This document shows positions 1-10,200 of a stretch of DNA of 64,000 nucleotides, piece by piece (the first letter of the stretch is position 1; every line of letters begins with the position of its first letter). A program made the translations under genes and the position numbers. Location of the stretch: assembly GCF_020623625.1 (NCBI RefSeq), contig NC_060204.1:1156501-1220500 (forward strand), read 5' to 3'. Below the pieces are notes generated by a model. It ran no database searches. It was not told the DNA's origin and worked only from the letters and a program-made list of their open reading frames with translations. Source of the stretch: Saccharomycodes ludwigii. Lineage: Eukaryota; Ascomycota; Saccharomycetes; Saccharomycodales; Saccharomycodaceae.

Positions 1-213
1 ATCTACACTCGGTCTATGAAAAAAAAAAGAGAGAGAAGAAAAAAAAGGCATTACGCAGTAAAATAAGACTTTTCGATTTTATATGTTCGTTTATTTCTTT
101 TTAACTACTGCAGATAAACAATTCAAAAAATATCCAACAGTTTACCATTTTAATAACAACAACAAAGAGAAGAAAAGAAAAAGAGTAAATCACTTGCCAA
201 AACAACACATATA

Positions 214-843
214 ATGAAGATTTATTACATAGGTATATTGAAACATTTTGAAAATAAAAACAATAGTGCTGATAGCACCGCAACAGAAATATGTAGTTCC
301 AAAAATTTATCTGACTTTGGGTTTTTTGAAAGATCAAGTGTTTCTCAATTCATGTCCTTTTTCAGTAACACTGTAGCCAGTAGAACAGGTCCTAACAAAA
401 GACAAAGTATACAGGAGGGCGATAACTATGTAGGCCATGTGTACACTAGAAGTGAAGGTATAACTGGTGTTTTAATTACTGATAAGGAGTACCCAGTTAG
501 GGCAGCCTATACCTTATTAAACAAGATATTAGAAGATTTTCTAGTAATAGCACCTAATTGGAAAACTGATGCCCCTGATAATGCCAATATTCCACCAACA
601 TTACAAGGCACCTTGGACAATTACATTAATAAATATCAAGACCCAAGCCAAGCAGATTCTTTATTAAAAGTTCAACAAGAGTTAGACGAAACTAAGATTG
701 TCTTGCACAAAACTATAGAAGGTGTTTTACAAAGAGGAGAAAATTTAGACAATTTAGTTGATAAGTCACATGATTTAACTGCATCTTCTAAAATGTTTTA
801 TAAACAAGCTAAGAAAACCAATTCTTGTTGTGTACTTATGTAG
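214..843 (+). CDS. YKT6: R-SNARE Ykt6
   Basis: Prenylated R-SNARE (v-SNARE) acting in ER-Golgi, Golgi, vacuolar and autophagic membrane fusion. The 209-residue product has an N-terminal longin domain (starting [12 protein letters not shown], with the family segment [12 protein letters not shown]) and a C-terminal SNARE motif from about residue 145 ([20 protein letters not shown]). It ends in CCVLM: Cys206 sits in a CaaX farnesylation box and Cys205 matches the palmitoylated cysteine of the family. There is no transmembrane segment, as expected. The start is the first ATG in frame and matches the family N-terminus. A short Asn/Ser-rich insert (about residues 15-30) is absent from S. cerevisiae Ykt6 (about 200 residues) as I recall it. 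Its neighbour CYB2 is not its neighbour in S. cerevisiae, where YKT6 is YKL196C. Confidence 0.97.
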   Translation: MKIYYIGILKHFENKNNSADSTATEICSSKNLSDFGFFERSSVSQFMSFFSNTVASRTGPNKRQSIQEGDNYVGHVYTRSEGITGVLITDKEYPVRAAYTLLNKILEDFLVIAPNWKTDAPDNANIPPTLQGTLDNYINKYQDPSQADSLLKVQQELDETKIVLHKTIEGVLQRGENLDNLVDKSHDLTASSKMFYKQAKKTNSCCVLM

Positions 844-1720
844 AAAGAACGGAAGTCAAATTTTCTTTTTCTCTTTTTTTTGTTTTTTTATTATTATAAT
901 GATAGAAAGAGAATTAGTCTTTAAAAATTAGTGCAGCTTAGCCACTGTACTGATTATTTATTATGTACCAAGAAGAGCAGTTTTACGTTGTTTAGAAAAA
1001 AAACTTTTTATTTTTTTTTTTTTTATTTTTTTTTTAATTTTTTTTTGCCACCGGAAACATGGTGTCAACTCGGTGTAAGGAATCCTCCAAACCGAAACTG
1101 TGGAATTGTCCCGAACAGCAGACAAATGATTGTCACTTCCTTTTCCCCTTTTTTTAATTAGCAAAGAAAAAAAGCGTGGGTAATTTGACAAGCGTGGGAT
1201 ATTATTATGTTACGGATAGAAGAAAAATGGAGGTTAGACGTGGGTGGTGGTGATGATCGGGAAGGGGGGAAAAATTACTCCCGATAATCTTCTCTACTAA
1301 ATTTCATATCAATTTCTTATGTTTTTTTTTTTTTTTTAGTTATTTTCTAATAAAACAATGGGATATTGAAACTATAAACTAAATCTCTGTATCTATCATG
1401 CAACCTTTTATTTACTATCATAGATTTCCCTTCGTCCTCTCCTTCCAGAATTATTAATGAAAAATGAAAAAAAAAAAAATAAAAAAAAAATATCATATAA
1501 ACAAAGAAATTATATAAATGCTAAAGATATTTTGTAAGACATGACAAATCAATAACTTTAAAAGTTCAGAAGAATTATTCCCACTTTTTGTATTTTGTAT
1601 CTCTCTCCTTTCTTTTCAAATATTTTCTTTTTTTCCTCTTATTATCATATGAAACTTCGACTCTACAAAAAATAGTCAATATCTAAAACTACTTAGACGA
1701 GAGTAGCACAGATAAGCACA
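844..1720. other. YKT6-CYB2 intergenic region, including the CYB2 promoter
   Basis: No gene is seen. The YKT6 3' end is followed by T-runs (about 1000-1046). A patch at about 1048-1140 is richer in G+C than its surroundings and holds several CCG/CGG triplets (CCGGAAAC, CTCGGTG, ACCGAAAC, CCCGAAC), which could be sites for zinc-cluster activators. That would fit a respiration- and carbon-regulated CYB2, but none is an exact Hap1 site. A TATA-like TATATAA lies at about 1511. ATG-containing stretches here are low-complexity and have no recognisable protein. Confidence 0.5.
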
Positions 1721-3550
1721 ATGTATAAAAGACTAATAAGCAAGAAAGTTTACCTTAATACTTTTAACAGTAAAGCTAATTTTACTGGCAAGTATTTATC
1801 TGCGCCAAAATGTTCATTCAATTGTATACGAGGATATTCCAAATTTAATGGCAATTACAATGTCCACAGCGCTAAGAAATATGACAACAACAACAACAAC
1901 AACAACTCCAGGTTTTCCCTCTTTGCTGCTGTTGCGGCCGCGGTAATTACAGTTGGTACGACAGCTATAATAACTAGTAATAAGAGTGATGCCAGCTTTT
2001 TATCCAATACTTCTTCTGTTTTAAATAAACCGCCAATTGATCCAAAGGAAGTTGTGAAACACAACAAACCAGATGATTGTTGGATTGTCATCAACAATGT
2101 TGTTTATGATCTGACAGATTTTATTGCCAAGCATCCAGGTGGTCCCGACATTATTCAATCCAATGCTGGTAAAGATGTTTCTGCTATCTTCAATCCATTA
2201 CATGCAAGCGATGTCATTGATAAATATATCAAGCCTGAATGTCAATTAGGTCCACTAAAAGAACCATTACCTGAATCCTATATTTGCCCACCATTGACAC
2301 CAGGTGAAACTGCCGAAGATGTTGCTAGGAAAGCCGAGTTAAGAGACAAATTGCCACCACTAGACTCATTAATTAACCTTTACGATTTCGAATATTTAGC
2401 CTCCCAAATTTTGACTAAACAAGCCTGGGGTTATTATAGTTCTGCTGCGGATGATGAAGTCACCTACAGAGAAAACCATGCTGCCTATCACCGTATCTTT
2501 TTTAAACCAAGAATTTTAATCAACGTCAAGGAATGTGATTTATCAACTACCATGCTAGGAACAAAAATGGATTTACCATTTTATGTTTCCGCTACAGCAT
2601 TGTGTAAATTAGGTAACCCAAGTGAAGGTGAAAAAGATATTGCCAGAGGATGTGGTATGGGTGAATTTAATTTAACTCAAATGATTTCCACGTTGGCTAG
2701 TTGTTCATTGAAGGAAATTGTTGAGGCCAAAGTTAATGATAAACAAACTCAGTGGTTTCAATTGTATGTGAACGCTGATAGAAAGATCACTGACAACTTA
2801 ATCAAAAATGTAGAAGAACTAGGTTTAAAGGCAATTTTTGTTACTGTTGATGCTCCAAGTTTGGGCAGAAGAGAAAAGGATATGAAAATTAAGTTTGATC
2901 CTTCAAAAACACCTGAAATCACTAATGAGGATAAATCACACAAAAAACAACAAAACACTAGAGGTGCCTCGAAAGCTCTATCTACTTTTATTGATCCATC
3001 TTTGACTTGGAATGATGTTATTGACATTAAGAAGAAAACCAAATTGCCTGTTGTAATTAAAGGTGTTCAGTGTACAGCCGATATCCTAAAAGCAGCTGAA
3101 ATTGGTGTCGATGGCGTTGTTTTATCAAATCATGGGGGTAGACAGTTAGATTTTTCAAGAGCCCCAATCGAAGTATTGGCTGAAGCCATGCCTATTTTAA
3201 AAGAAAAAGGCTTGGACAAGAAATTGGAGGTGTATATTGACGGTGGTGTTCGTCGTGGTACCGATGTTTTAAAGGCCTTGTGTTTGGGTGCCAAGGGTGT
3301 TGGCTTAGGTAGACCATTCCTATATGCCAATAGTTGTTACGGTAAAGACGGTGTCAACAGATTGAAAGAGATGTTGGCCGATGAAATTGAAATGAATATG
3401 AGATTATTGGGTGTCACTAAAATTAGCGATTTAAAACCTGAGTATTTGGATATGATTAGTTTGCATGCCAGATCCGTTAATGTTCCAAAAGATAATTTAT
3501 ATCAAGAAGTTTATATTCCTAGCACTACTGTTGAATTTTTAGATGAATAA
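1721..3550 (+). CDS. CYB2: L-lactate dehydrogenase (cytochrome), flavocytochrome b2
   Basis: Oxidises L-lactate to pyruvate in the mitochondrial intermembrane space and passes electrons to cytochrome c. The 609-residue product has a bipartite presequence: a basic N-terminus, a poly-Asn stretch at 56-62 and a hydrophobic sorting segment at about 66-86. A cytochrome b5 heme domain follows (about 100-185), with heme ligands His138 (in HPGG) and His161 (in NPLHAS). The C-terminal FMN-dependent alpha-hydroxyacid dehydrogenase barrel spans about 210-600, with active-site His471 and Arg474 in SNHGGRQLD. Length is close to S. cerevisiae Cyb2 (591). It matches YML054C in the ancestral order and marks the left end of the syntenic block. 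Confidence 0.97.
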   Translation: MYKRLISKKVYLNTFNSKANFTGKYLSAPKCSFNCIRGYSKFNGNYNVHSAKKYDNNNNNNNSRFSLFAAVAAAVITVGTTAIITSNKSDASFLSNTSSVLNKPPIDPKEVVKHNKPDDCWIVINNVVYDLTDFIAKHPGGPDIIQSNAGKDVSAIFNPLHASDVIDKYIKPECQLGPLKEPLPESYICPPLTPGETAEDVARKAELRDKLPPLDSLINLYDFEYLASQILTKQAWGYYSSAADDEVTYRENHAAYHRIFFKPRILINVKECDLSTTMLGTKMDLPFYVSATALCKLGNPSEGEKDIARGCGMGEFNLTQMISTLASCSLKEIVEAKVNDKQTQWFQLYVNADRKITDNLIKNVEELGLKAIFVTVDAPSLGRREKDMKIKFDPSKTPEITNEDKSHKKQQNTRGASKALSTFIDPSLTWNDVIDIKKKTKLPVVIKGVQCTADILKAAEIGVDGVVLSNHGGRQLDFSRAPIEVLAEAMPILKEKGLDKKLEVYIDGGVRRGTDVLKALCLGAKGVGLGRPFLYANSCYGKDGVNRLKEMLADEIEMNMRLLGVTKISDLKPEYLDMISLHARSVNVPKDNLYQEVYIPSTTVEFLDE

Positions 3551-4091
3551 AAAAAAACACTTTGTAGTTTATAAAGCGTGACAAAAAAAAAAAAAAAACA
3601 ATAATATATTTACTTTATAATTCTATTTATTCTTTTAATACCATTTATCTATAATGCGTATATATATTTTTTTGACTTAATTTTTCGATACCTTAAAACT
3701 AAGGACATTATTATTTTAGGATTTATCAAAGTTGGTATTCAACATTTTACAGAAAAAATAGTCACGTTTTCATTAATTTTTTGTAGTTGACAATTTAAAC
3801 ATTTTCGGAAAAATGCTACTAGCCCTAATTTATGGTTTATTTATTGATTCATTACCTATATTATATAAATATATATATATATATATATTTTTAATAAAAG
3901 GGGGCAGTGAAAAAGTCTTTTCTTTCTTTTCCTTTTCCTTTTTTTTTTTTTTTTTTTTTTTTCCTTTTTGATCAACATCTTGCCGCTGTAGTTAAGCTAC
4001 TAGCAAATCACAAAAAAATATAAAAAATAAAAGAGAAAAATTCATTTATTGTTACACATTTAAATTATATTTTATAAAACACTCTGTAAAA
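3551..4091. other. CYB2-TUS1 intergenic region
   Basis: No gene is seen. It holds A-runs just after the CYB2 stop, an alternating TA tract at about 3868-3888, and a T-run at about 3941-3962 that probably belongs to the TUS1 promoter. Confidence 0.5.
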
Positions 4092-7000
4092 ATGATCACA
4101 GATAAGAATATGAGTGTGCGTAGCAGTTCTAGTAACCCATATCTGAAACATAGTTTTAACCACAACAACAATGAAACTCATAATAACAATGGGGAAGATT
4201 CCATTTTTAAACTACCGCAGCTACCACCTTTAGGCAAAACACCAATAGAACTGATTAAATCATTAAAAAATCATAAAACAAGAAGTATAGAAAGTCTAGG
4301 ATCTTCACATTCCATTTTGAACGAAAATGACAAAATATATAATCTACCTCCTGTCCCCCCACCAAAGGACTATGATTACGCCGAACTGGCCAAAAAATCA
4401 AAATTTGGGTCCAAAAAACATCATAGTTCTCATAGTGTTAGCCATAGCCAGCATCATTCTGGACATGTTAGACCTCTACCACTTAGAATACCCTCAGATA
4501 CTTTTGCTACTTACACCAATTCACACACTAATCCGCATCCCGATAATGAAATCTGTAAAAACAAAGAAAATATACACTCGCCGTTTTCCTCCCCATCATC
4601 ATCATCATCATCATCATCCACAGCTCGAGACTATATATCTCCATTTATCGGCGAGTCAAGCATGCCTTCTTTAAAATCACAAAGACAAACAACTACAGCA
4701 TCCAGACATCATTTTGAACAATATAATTCTCCATTTGTCAATGATGACTCCTTATATGACAGCATTGTGCTACCTCCAAGAAATGAAAAGAATTCTATAT
4801 CTGATTCCCCCTCTTTTTCTTCCCCTCCTTCTTCTTCCTCTTCCTCCTCTTCTCCCCCTGCTCCCCCTGCCCCTTCCTCTTCTCGTGTTTCTTCTTCAAA
4901 AGATATTGAAATAATGGAAACTGAAGAATTAGTCGATTTTGTAAATAATGTGCTCCCACCATGGTCACAACAATCACACAATCTTGTGCATAACAATGAA
5001 TCTAATGTGATTACACCTACAAGTACTGTTTTTAGAATACAATCTAACGACTTTAAACAAATGAATAGTTCAACAACAAATGCAAGTAGTAGTAATGGTA
5101 CGATTAGAAGCAACAACACCCTAAAGAGACTAAATTATGATAGTAATAATAATATGAGATACCCTTCGTCTAATTACACTTTCAGTACTGGCAGCCAAAA
5201 GACAATAACCACAGGAGGAAGTAGAGGTAATGCACTATTATCGGATTATAATACCACAACCAACACCAACATTAATAATAGAAACAGCCATCTAAGACTT
5301 AACAGTTTTAATAGCGTTTTGGGCGCTAAGCCATTACAGGAAGTTCCAAGTGTTAATATGCCTACACAACCCTTTAGTATTGATTTAATAGACGATTTAA
5401 AATTATATCAATGCAAATCCATCTATAATTTAAGTGATATTTATGAATGGCTATTAAAAATATATTTTGAATGGTTTAACGAGTATATTTTTTATAAATT
5501 TGATTTTTTCCAATTGGTACAGTTATTGTTGGAATTTCAATTACCCACTTTTCATGATCAAGATGTTTTAGATTCAAATGTTGATAGAATTATAGAAAGT
5601 TTAATTTTGCAAGAAGCGATACGTTTTGAGGATCAGTTGCAACAAGAAGAAAATAGCAACGGCGACGAAATAACCATTGTCGTTGCAGGGTTAAACATAT
5701 CTGGTGTCTTTACTGGGTTATTACCTTGCTATAGCTGCAACCATGGTCAAAAAGACAATAACACGGCATACAAATACGCGTGTTATTCGAATACTTGTCA
5801 ATTGTTTTTAAAAGAAAGGGAAAGTTCTTTAAAACACAACAATAGTGTAGGTAATAGCAACAGTCAAAACAGGAAAGGTAATGCCAAACTTAGTAACAGA
5901 ACTATTGGAATCTGGTCTGATTATTGGCACTTAACTTCAGAGGAGTTGCATGAAATTAATCCAAGGGAAGTTAAAAGACAAAGTTTTATATTTGATTTGA
6001 TTATATTAGAGGAAAAATCCATGAATTTAGCTAACGCTGCTGTAGAAATATATGGAAGAAACTTTGAACCTGATTTACTACCCAAAGATCCTACTTTCTA
6101 CACTTTAGCATTTGAGATTTTTGTCCCGTTGATCAATTTACACATGGAACATCTTTCAAATCCGATATTCCATAAATTAGAAACAAGGGGGAAATTTATT
6201 GATGGTGTAGGGAAGATATATTTGAAATGGTGTCATGAAGCTCGGCAAATTTATATAGAATATGCTGAAGCAATGGCTACGGTTCATGAAATTATTAATT
6301 GGGAAAAAAAAAATCATAGTAGATTTTCCATTTGGTTGCAAAAAATGGATAATTCACCTGAAATCACCAAATCTAAAATATATTATGATGTTGTGTTTTT
6401 TGGTGGGTTTTTCAAAAGTTTACAGAATATTCCCGTTACTTTAAACTCCATTCTGAAAAATACTGACAAGTCCATGGAAGATTATGATTATCTATGTATG
6501 GCTATTCAAGAGATCGAGAGATTGAATTCCATAGTTGACAAGGTGCATGGGGAAGCGGTTGATAGAAGGAAAGTTATCAGGTTGTCTAGACAATTGATTA
6601 TTGGAAATACGCTTGGTTACGCCAATCTTGGTACCACTGCGACTAAAACAATCACCGTATCTGGAACTAGACCATTAGATGCTAATCTGATGGAGGATGA
6701 TACCGAAGAAAGAAGTGCAAACGATACTTTGGATTTAAGATTGAATGAAAAATCAAGAAGATTAATTCAAGATGGTATACTTTTGAAAAAAAGAGACTTG
6801 TGGTTGGAACCTTCTCAAGTGCATGTATTTTTATTAGACAATTACTTTTTGATTACCGAACCTATCAAGAAAACTTTGGATTTGAAATATAAATTACTTG
6901 AAAGGCCTATTCCAATTGATTATTTAAGCTTAGAGACCAAACAAATAGATGATGGTAATGGTAGTTTGCCTTCCACACCCATAGCTCCAATTGGTAACTT

Positions 7001-8636
7001 TAATAGATCGTTTGTGTCTTCTCCAGCGACTAATATTCCACTCATGTCTACCTTACAACATAAATTTTTATCCTCATCTACTAACGTTAACGGTAATAGT
7101 ACTGAAAATGTGAGTACTGTTTCAAGTTCAATAACTTCTAGCTCTGACTATGATCATAATTCAAACAGTCAACAACAATTTCATTTTAAAATAAGAAACA
7201 CAGCTACCAATGAATCTTTTACGTTTACGACTAATAATCAAGCTGAAACAGTTTCTTGGTTGCAGGCTCTATTATCTGTATTAAAGTCTAAAAATGCGGA
7301 GAATGGCAAGTCTCAAATTTTTAAATTAGAATGTCTAAATGATATGTTTGTGTATGAAGATAGAAGTGCACCGACCAATTTGCCAGTTACAACAGATGGT
7401 TCAGTTATTGATGCAGCATTAAAGAAGTTTTACCCCAATGGAATAGTGGCGGCTACAGTAAATAGTGAGGGGATTAAGGGAAGCGTCTTGTTTGCTTGTA
7501 AATTCACTTATGAAGGCAGAATATTCATTCTATGTGCCATATCTCATGGGATCTATATGACCGAGGTGAATAAAAAAACTAGCTGGAAACTAATTTTAAA
7601 GATAAATAAAATTAAAAGTTTGGTTGTTAATTTAAAATTTAACATGTTATTTGTATTGTACGATAGGAAGTTAATTTATTTTAGTGTGCCGAGTATAATG
7701 CTTGCGTATTGCAATTCTGTCAAATATTTAACACAGAATCAATTGGTTGGAATATTGATTGCAGATAAAGTGTCATATTTCACCATTGCTGAAAATTTTG
7801 AGAATTCAAGACACTTGGTCTATGAAAAAAAGGGCATTTTATATTTTATGACTCCGGAATATGATAGGATTGATAATACAGTGAGGTTTTTCAAGTTGTT
7901 TAAGAGTTATAAACTACCAGCAAATACATTATCTTTTCAGGATGATGAAGTAGAGCATTTGGTTGTTTTTAATAAAAGTTTTATAGTTTGTTGCTCTAAA
8001 GGCGTCTTCCTATTTAATGAGTCATTTAACGAATCCGGTATTCAGTTACCAACAATTCCGTCACAAGTAACTCATGGTGATAGTACTTATAATTACGATG
8101 GGAGTCACCATGGCGTTTCACTGGATGGCAATTCTGTAGCAACCAGTAGCCATAGCGGTATCTCTTCATCCTCTTCCAGTTCTTCATCGGTATCGGTTGA
8201 TAGTTCAAAATCGAAGGAGAAAATGCTAAAATTTGTTAGAAACGATATTTTGAATAATAAAACAAAGCCAAAGGGGTGTTTTAAGTTGAGTACAACAGGT
8301 GAGTATGTAGTAATATATGATGAAGCCGTTATTAAAATGAACAAACATGGTGTGGTTACAGATTGGAGATCAGATATATTAGTGTTAGATTTTTACTGTC
8401 ACAATTGTTCAATGAATAACGAGTTTTTAATTTTATGTGGTGAAAATTTGATACAAATATATGATTTTAGTGGTGATAATATTAGAACCACCAATTTGAA
8501 TAGACTCACACCGGTTCAAATCATCAAGGGTAAGAGAATTAAGTTAGTAAGCAGTGGAAATATCGATGACACAATTATAAGTTTAAGTCACCCCATGATT
8601 TTGGGTAGGCAATTGGTAATTGCATTTCATAACTAG
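4092..8636 (+). CDS. TUS1: Rho1 guanine nucleotide exchange factor, Tus1-type
   Basis: Exchange factor that activates Rho1 in cell-wall integrity signalling and cytokinesis. The 1514-residue product has a disordered Ser/Asn/Pro-rich N-terminus (1-430). A conserved region follows at about 440-520 (NLSDIYEWLLKIYFEWFNEY). A DH (RhoGEF) domain starts near 625 (REVKRQSFIFDLIILEE) and includes FIDGVGKIYLKWCHEA. A PH region lies at about 900-1080, and a CNH (citron homology) domain at about 1110-1490. The domain set alone also fits Rom1/Rom2. Tus1 is preferred because the next genes are TDA5 and MAG2, the same order as YLR425W-YLR427W. It is longer than S. cerevisiae Tus1 (about 1307), mostly through low-complexity inserts. 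Confidence 0.9.
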   Translation: MITDKNMSVRSSSSNPYLKHSFNHNNNETHNNNGEDSIFKLPQLPPLGKTPIELIKSLKNHKTRSIESLGSSHSILNENDKIYNLPPVPPPKDYDYAELAKKSKFGSKKHHSSHSVSHSQHHSGHVRPLPLRIPSDTFATYTNSHTNPHPDNEICKNKENIHSPFSSPSSSSSSSSTARDYISPFIGESSMPSLKSQRQTTTASRHHFEQYNSPFVNDDSLYDSIVLPPRNEKNSISDSPSFSSPPSSSSSSSSPPAPPAPSSSRVSSSKDIEIMETEELVDFVNNVLPPWSQQSHNLVHNNESNVITPTSTVFRIQSNDFKQMNSSTTNASSSNGTIRSNNTLKRLNYDSNNNMRYPSSNYTFSTGSQKTITTGGSRGNALLSDYNTTTNTNINNRNSHLRLNSFNSVLGAKPLQEVPSVNMPTQPFSIDLIDDLKLYQCKSIYNLSDIYEWLLKIYFEWFNEYIFYKFDFFQLVQLLLEFQLPTFHDQDVLDSNVDRIIESLILQEAIRFEDQLQQEENSNGDEITIVVAGLNISGVFTGLLPCYSCNHGQKDNNTAYKYACYSNTCQLFLKERESSLKHNNSVGNSNSQNRKGNAKLSNRTIGIWSDYWHLTSEELHEINPREVKRQSFIFDLIILEEKSMNLANAAVEIYGRNFEPDLLPKDPTFYTLAFEIFVPLINLHMEHLSNPIFHKLETRGKFIDGVGKIYLKWCHEARQIYIEYAEAMATVHEIINWEKKNHSRFSIWLQKMDNSPEITKSKIYYDVVFFGGFFKSLQNIPVTLNSILKNTDKSMEDYDYLCMAIQEIERLNSIVDKVHGEAVDRRKVIRLSRQLIIGNTLGYANLGTTATKTITVSGTRPLDANLMEDDTEERSANDTLDLRLNEKSRRLIQDGILLKKRDLWLEPSQVHVFLLDNYFLITEPIKKTLDLKYKLLERPIPIDYLSLETKQIDDGNGSLPSTPIAPIGNFNRSFVSSPATNIPLMSTLQHKFLSSSTNVNGNSTENVSTVSSSITSSSDYDHNSNSQQQFHFKIRNTATNESFTFTTNNQAETVSWLQALLSVLKSKNAENGKSQIFKLECLNDMFVYEDRSAPTNLPVTTDGSVIDAALKKFYPNGIVAATVNSEGIKGSVLFACKFTYEGRIFILCAISHGIYMTEVNKKTSWKLILKINKIKSLVVNLKFNMLFVLYDRKLIYFSVPSIMLAYCNSVKYLTQNQLVGILIADKVSYFTIAENFENSRHLVYEKKGILYFMTPEYDRIDNTVRFFKLFKSYKLPANTLSFQDDEVEHLVVFNKSFIVCCSKGVFLFNESFNESGIQLPTIPSQVTHGDSTYNYDGSHHGVSLDGNSVATSSHSGISSSSSSSSSVSVDSSKSKEKMLKFVRNDILNNKTKPKGCFKLSTTGEYVVIYDEAVIKMNKHGVVTDWRSDILVLDFYCHNCSMNNEFLILCGENLIQIYDFSGDNIRTTNLNRLTPVQIIKGKRIKLVSSGNIDDTIISLSHPMILGRQLVIAFHN

Positions 8637-8868
8637 ATGGATGGAACACATTTTTTGTTAACAATGGTTATAATACTTTGTATACTTTCTTTGGTGCACA
8701 AATAATATGTGCTTAGAACCTTTGCTATTGAGGCTATAAAGAAAGACAAAAAAAAAAAAAAAAAAAAAAAAAAAGAAATGCTTTATCAGACGTTGGCGTG
8801 TTAATTATCAAATTCTGTAAGTTATGTGCTTCTGGACTAGAGAGTGACGTATTTTTTTTTTTTCGTTG

Positions 8869-8914
<46 letters not shown>

Positions 8915-9060
8915 TGAAAAGTGTATGATAAACTTTTTTGAATGCAACTTTTTATTTTTTTTTTTTTTTTTTTTTTTTAAATACATATATATATATATGC
9001 AGTGACATCAACAATGTTATAAGTAGAACTAAAGACAATAAGAAATTATACTAATTGAAC
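8637..9060. other. TUS1-TDA5 intergenic region with long A and T tracts
   Basis: No gene is seen. It contains a 27-nt A-run (about 8748-8774), a T-run of about 44 nt (8870-8913), another T-run at about 8953-8978, and a short TA repeat before TDA5. Confidence 0.5.
8870..8913 (+). repeat. Longest poly(dT) tract in the window (about 44 nt)
   Basis: An almost uninterrupted thymine run about 150 bp upstream of the TDA5 start. Poly(dA:dT) of this kind typically excludes nucleosomes in yeast promoters. The true length could vary through polymerase or sequencing slippage. Confidence 0.85.
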
Positions 9061-10140
9061 ATGCATTTGCGATCGAATAAAAATGTTATGAACATTGATA
9101 CATTGACATATTATTTACTTTATATACCGATTTTTAAATATTATGGCATAATAACAATTGCATTAAATCTAGGAATCATACTCATATATGGCATTGACTT
9201 TCATTTTAATTTATCCATCATAATATCCATTTTAGTCATAAGTATAACCCAAGCCATTATTAAAGTAAATCAGTGGTGCAAAAAAAATAATGGTGGTAAA
9301 AATGAATGGATACCATTAAGTAAACGTGAAAATGTCTCAATTAATGTTGTAGTAACGGGAGGAGGTAATGGGTTAGGCCTAAAAATAGTTGAAAGTTTGA
9401 TATCAAGATATAGTAACAATAAAACTATTAGCAACCTAAATAATTTAAAAATGAGCATTATTGTAATAGACAAAGAAATACCTGTTGGTATTACGAGTAC
9501 TAAAAATTTATCGGTTGAAGTACATTATATAAAGCATGATTTTAAAAATGCTCCAAATCAAAACTTATATAAAAAAATATTGGAAAAATTTGACAACAGT
9601 AACAGCAATAGTATCAACGTTTTAATTAATAACGCTGCTATTAGGTATAAATTTGATGAATTGTACAATATTGAAGATGATATAATTAGAGAAAACTTTC
9701 AAGTTAATGTGTTCAGTCCCGTGAGTTTGATAAAAATGTTGAAACCAAATTATTTAATTACGATATCTAGCGTTTTAGGACTTATTGCGCCGAGTAATTG
9801 CTCGGTATATGCAGCTACAAAATCAGCATTATTGTCATTTCATGATTCATGGATACATGAAAGACGTGAAAGACGTGGATTACTAGTTTTGCCTGGTCAA
9901 TTGAAGGATACCGATATGTTCAGAAATATTACACCACCGAAACCATTTTTTGCACCATTAGTTGATATTAATCAATTAGTTAATGAAATACTTTTAAAAT
10001 TAGAAATAGGTGAGTGTGGTGAATTATGCATGCCGCTCTATGTAAATTTTATGAGCATTTTGAGATGTTTACCTTATTTTATGGTTGAAATATTAAGAAA
10101 ATTCAGTGGTGTAGATGATTGTAAAGAAGAAAATTTTTAA
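9061..10140 (+). CDS. TDA5: Membrane-anchored short-chain dehydrogenase/reductase
   Basis: Putative NAD(P)-dependent short-chain dehydrogenase with unknown substrate, 359 residues from the ATG at 9061. The codon two positions upstream in the same open frame is TTG, so the ATG is preferred. Two hydrophobic segments in the first 75 residues suggest membrane anchoring. The nucleotide-binding glycine motif TGGGNGLG is at 99-106, an NNAA motif follows, and the catalytic YxxxK is YAATK with Tyr250 and Lys254, preceded by the Ser in TISSVLG. Placement between TUS1 and MAG2 matches YLR426W (TDA5). It converges on SPC2 with only 60 bp between stop codons, so the 3' UTRs probably overlap. Confidence 0.87.
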   Translation: MHLRSNKNVMNIDTLTYYLLYIPIFKYYGIITIALNLGIILIYGIDFHFNLSIIISILVISITQAIIKVNQWCKKNNGGKNEWIPLSKRENVSINVVVTGGGNGLGLKIVESLISRYSNNKTISNLNNLKMSIIVIDKEIPVGITSTKNLSVEVHYIKHDFKNAPNQNLYKKILEKFDNSNSNSINVLINNAAIRYKFDELYNIEDDIIRENFQVNVFSPVSLIKMLKPNYLITISSVLGLIAPSNCSVYAATKSALLSFHDSWIHERRERRGLLVLPGQLKDTDMFRNITPPKPFFAPLVDINQLVNEILLKLEIGECGELCMPLYVNFMSILRCLPYFMVEILRKFSGVDDCKEENF

Positions 10141-10200
10141 AATAAGCATGGTGAATTTATGTAATTTTATACATATTATAAAATAGTTTTTTTTTGGCAA

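Noticed and set aside
1070-1090. Hap1-like CGG...TA...GG sequence upstream of CYB2
   Set aside because: Spacing is one base short of the CGG-N3-TA-N-CGG consensus and the second half is GGA, so it is mentioned only as part of a CGG-containing patch.
931-1191. Open frames on both strands in the YKT6-CYB2 spacer
   Set aside because: They are built on homopolymer T/A (poly-Phe or poly-Lys), overlap each other and resemble no protein.
1245-1260. Box C-like GTGATGA in the CYB2 promoter
   Set aside because: No CTGA box D follows within about 100 nt and no rRNA-complementary guide was seen.
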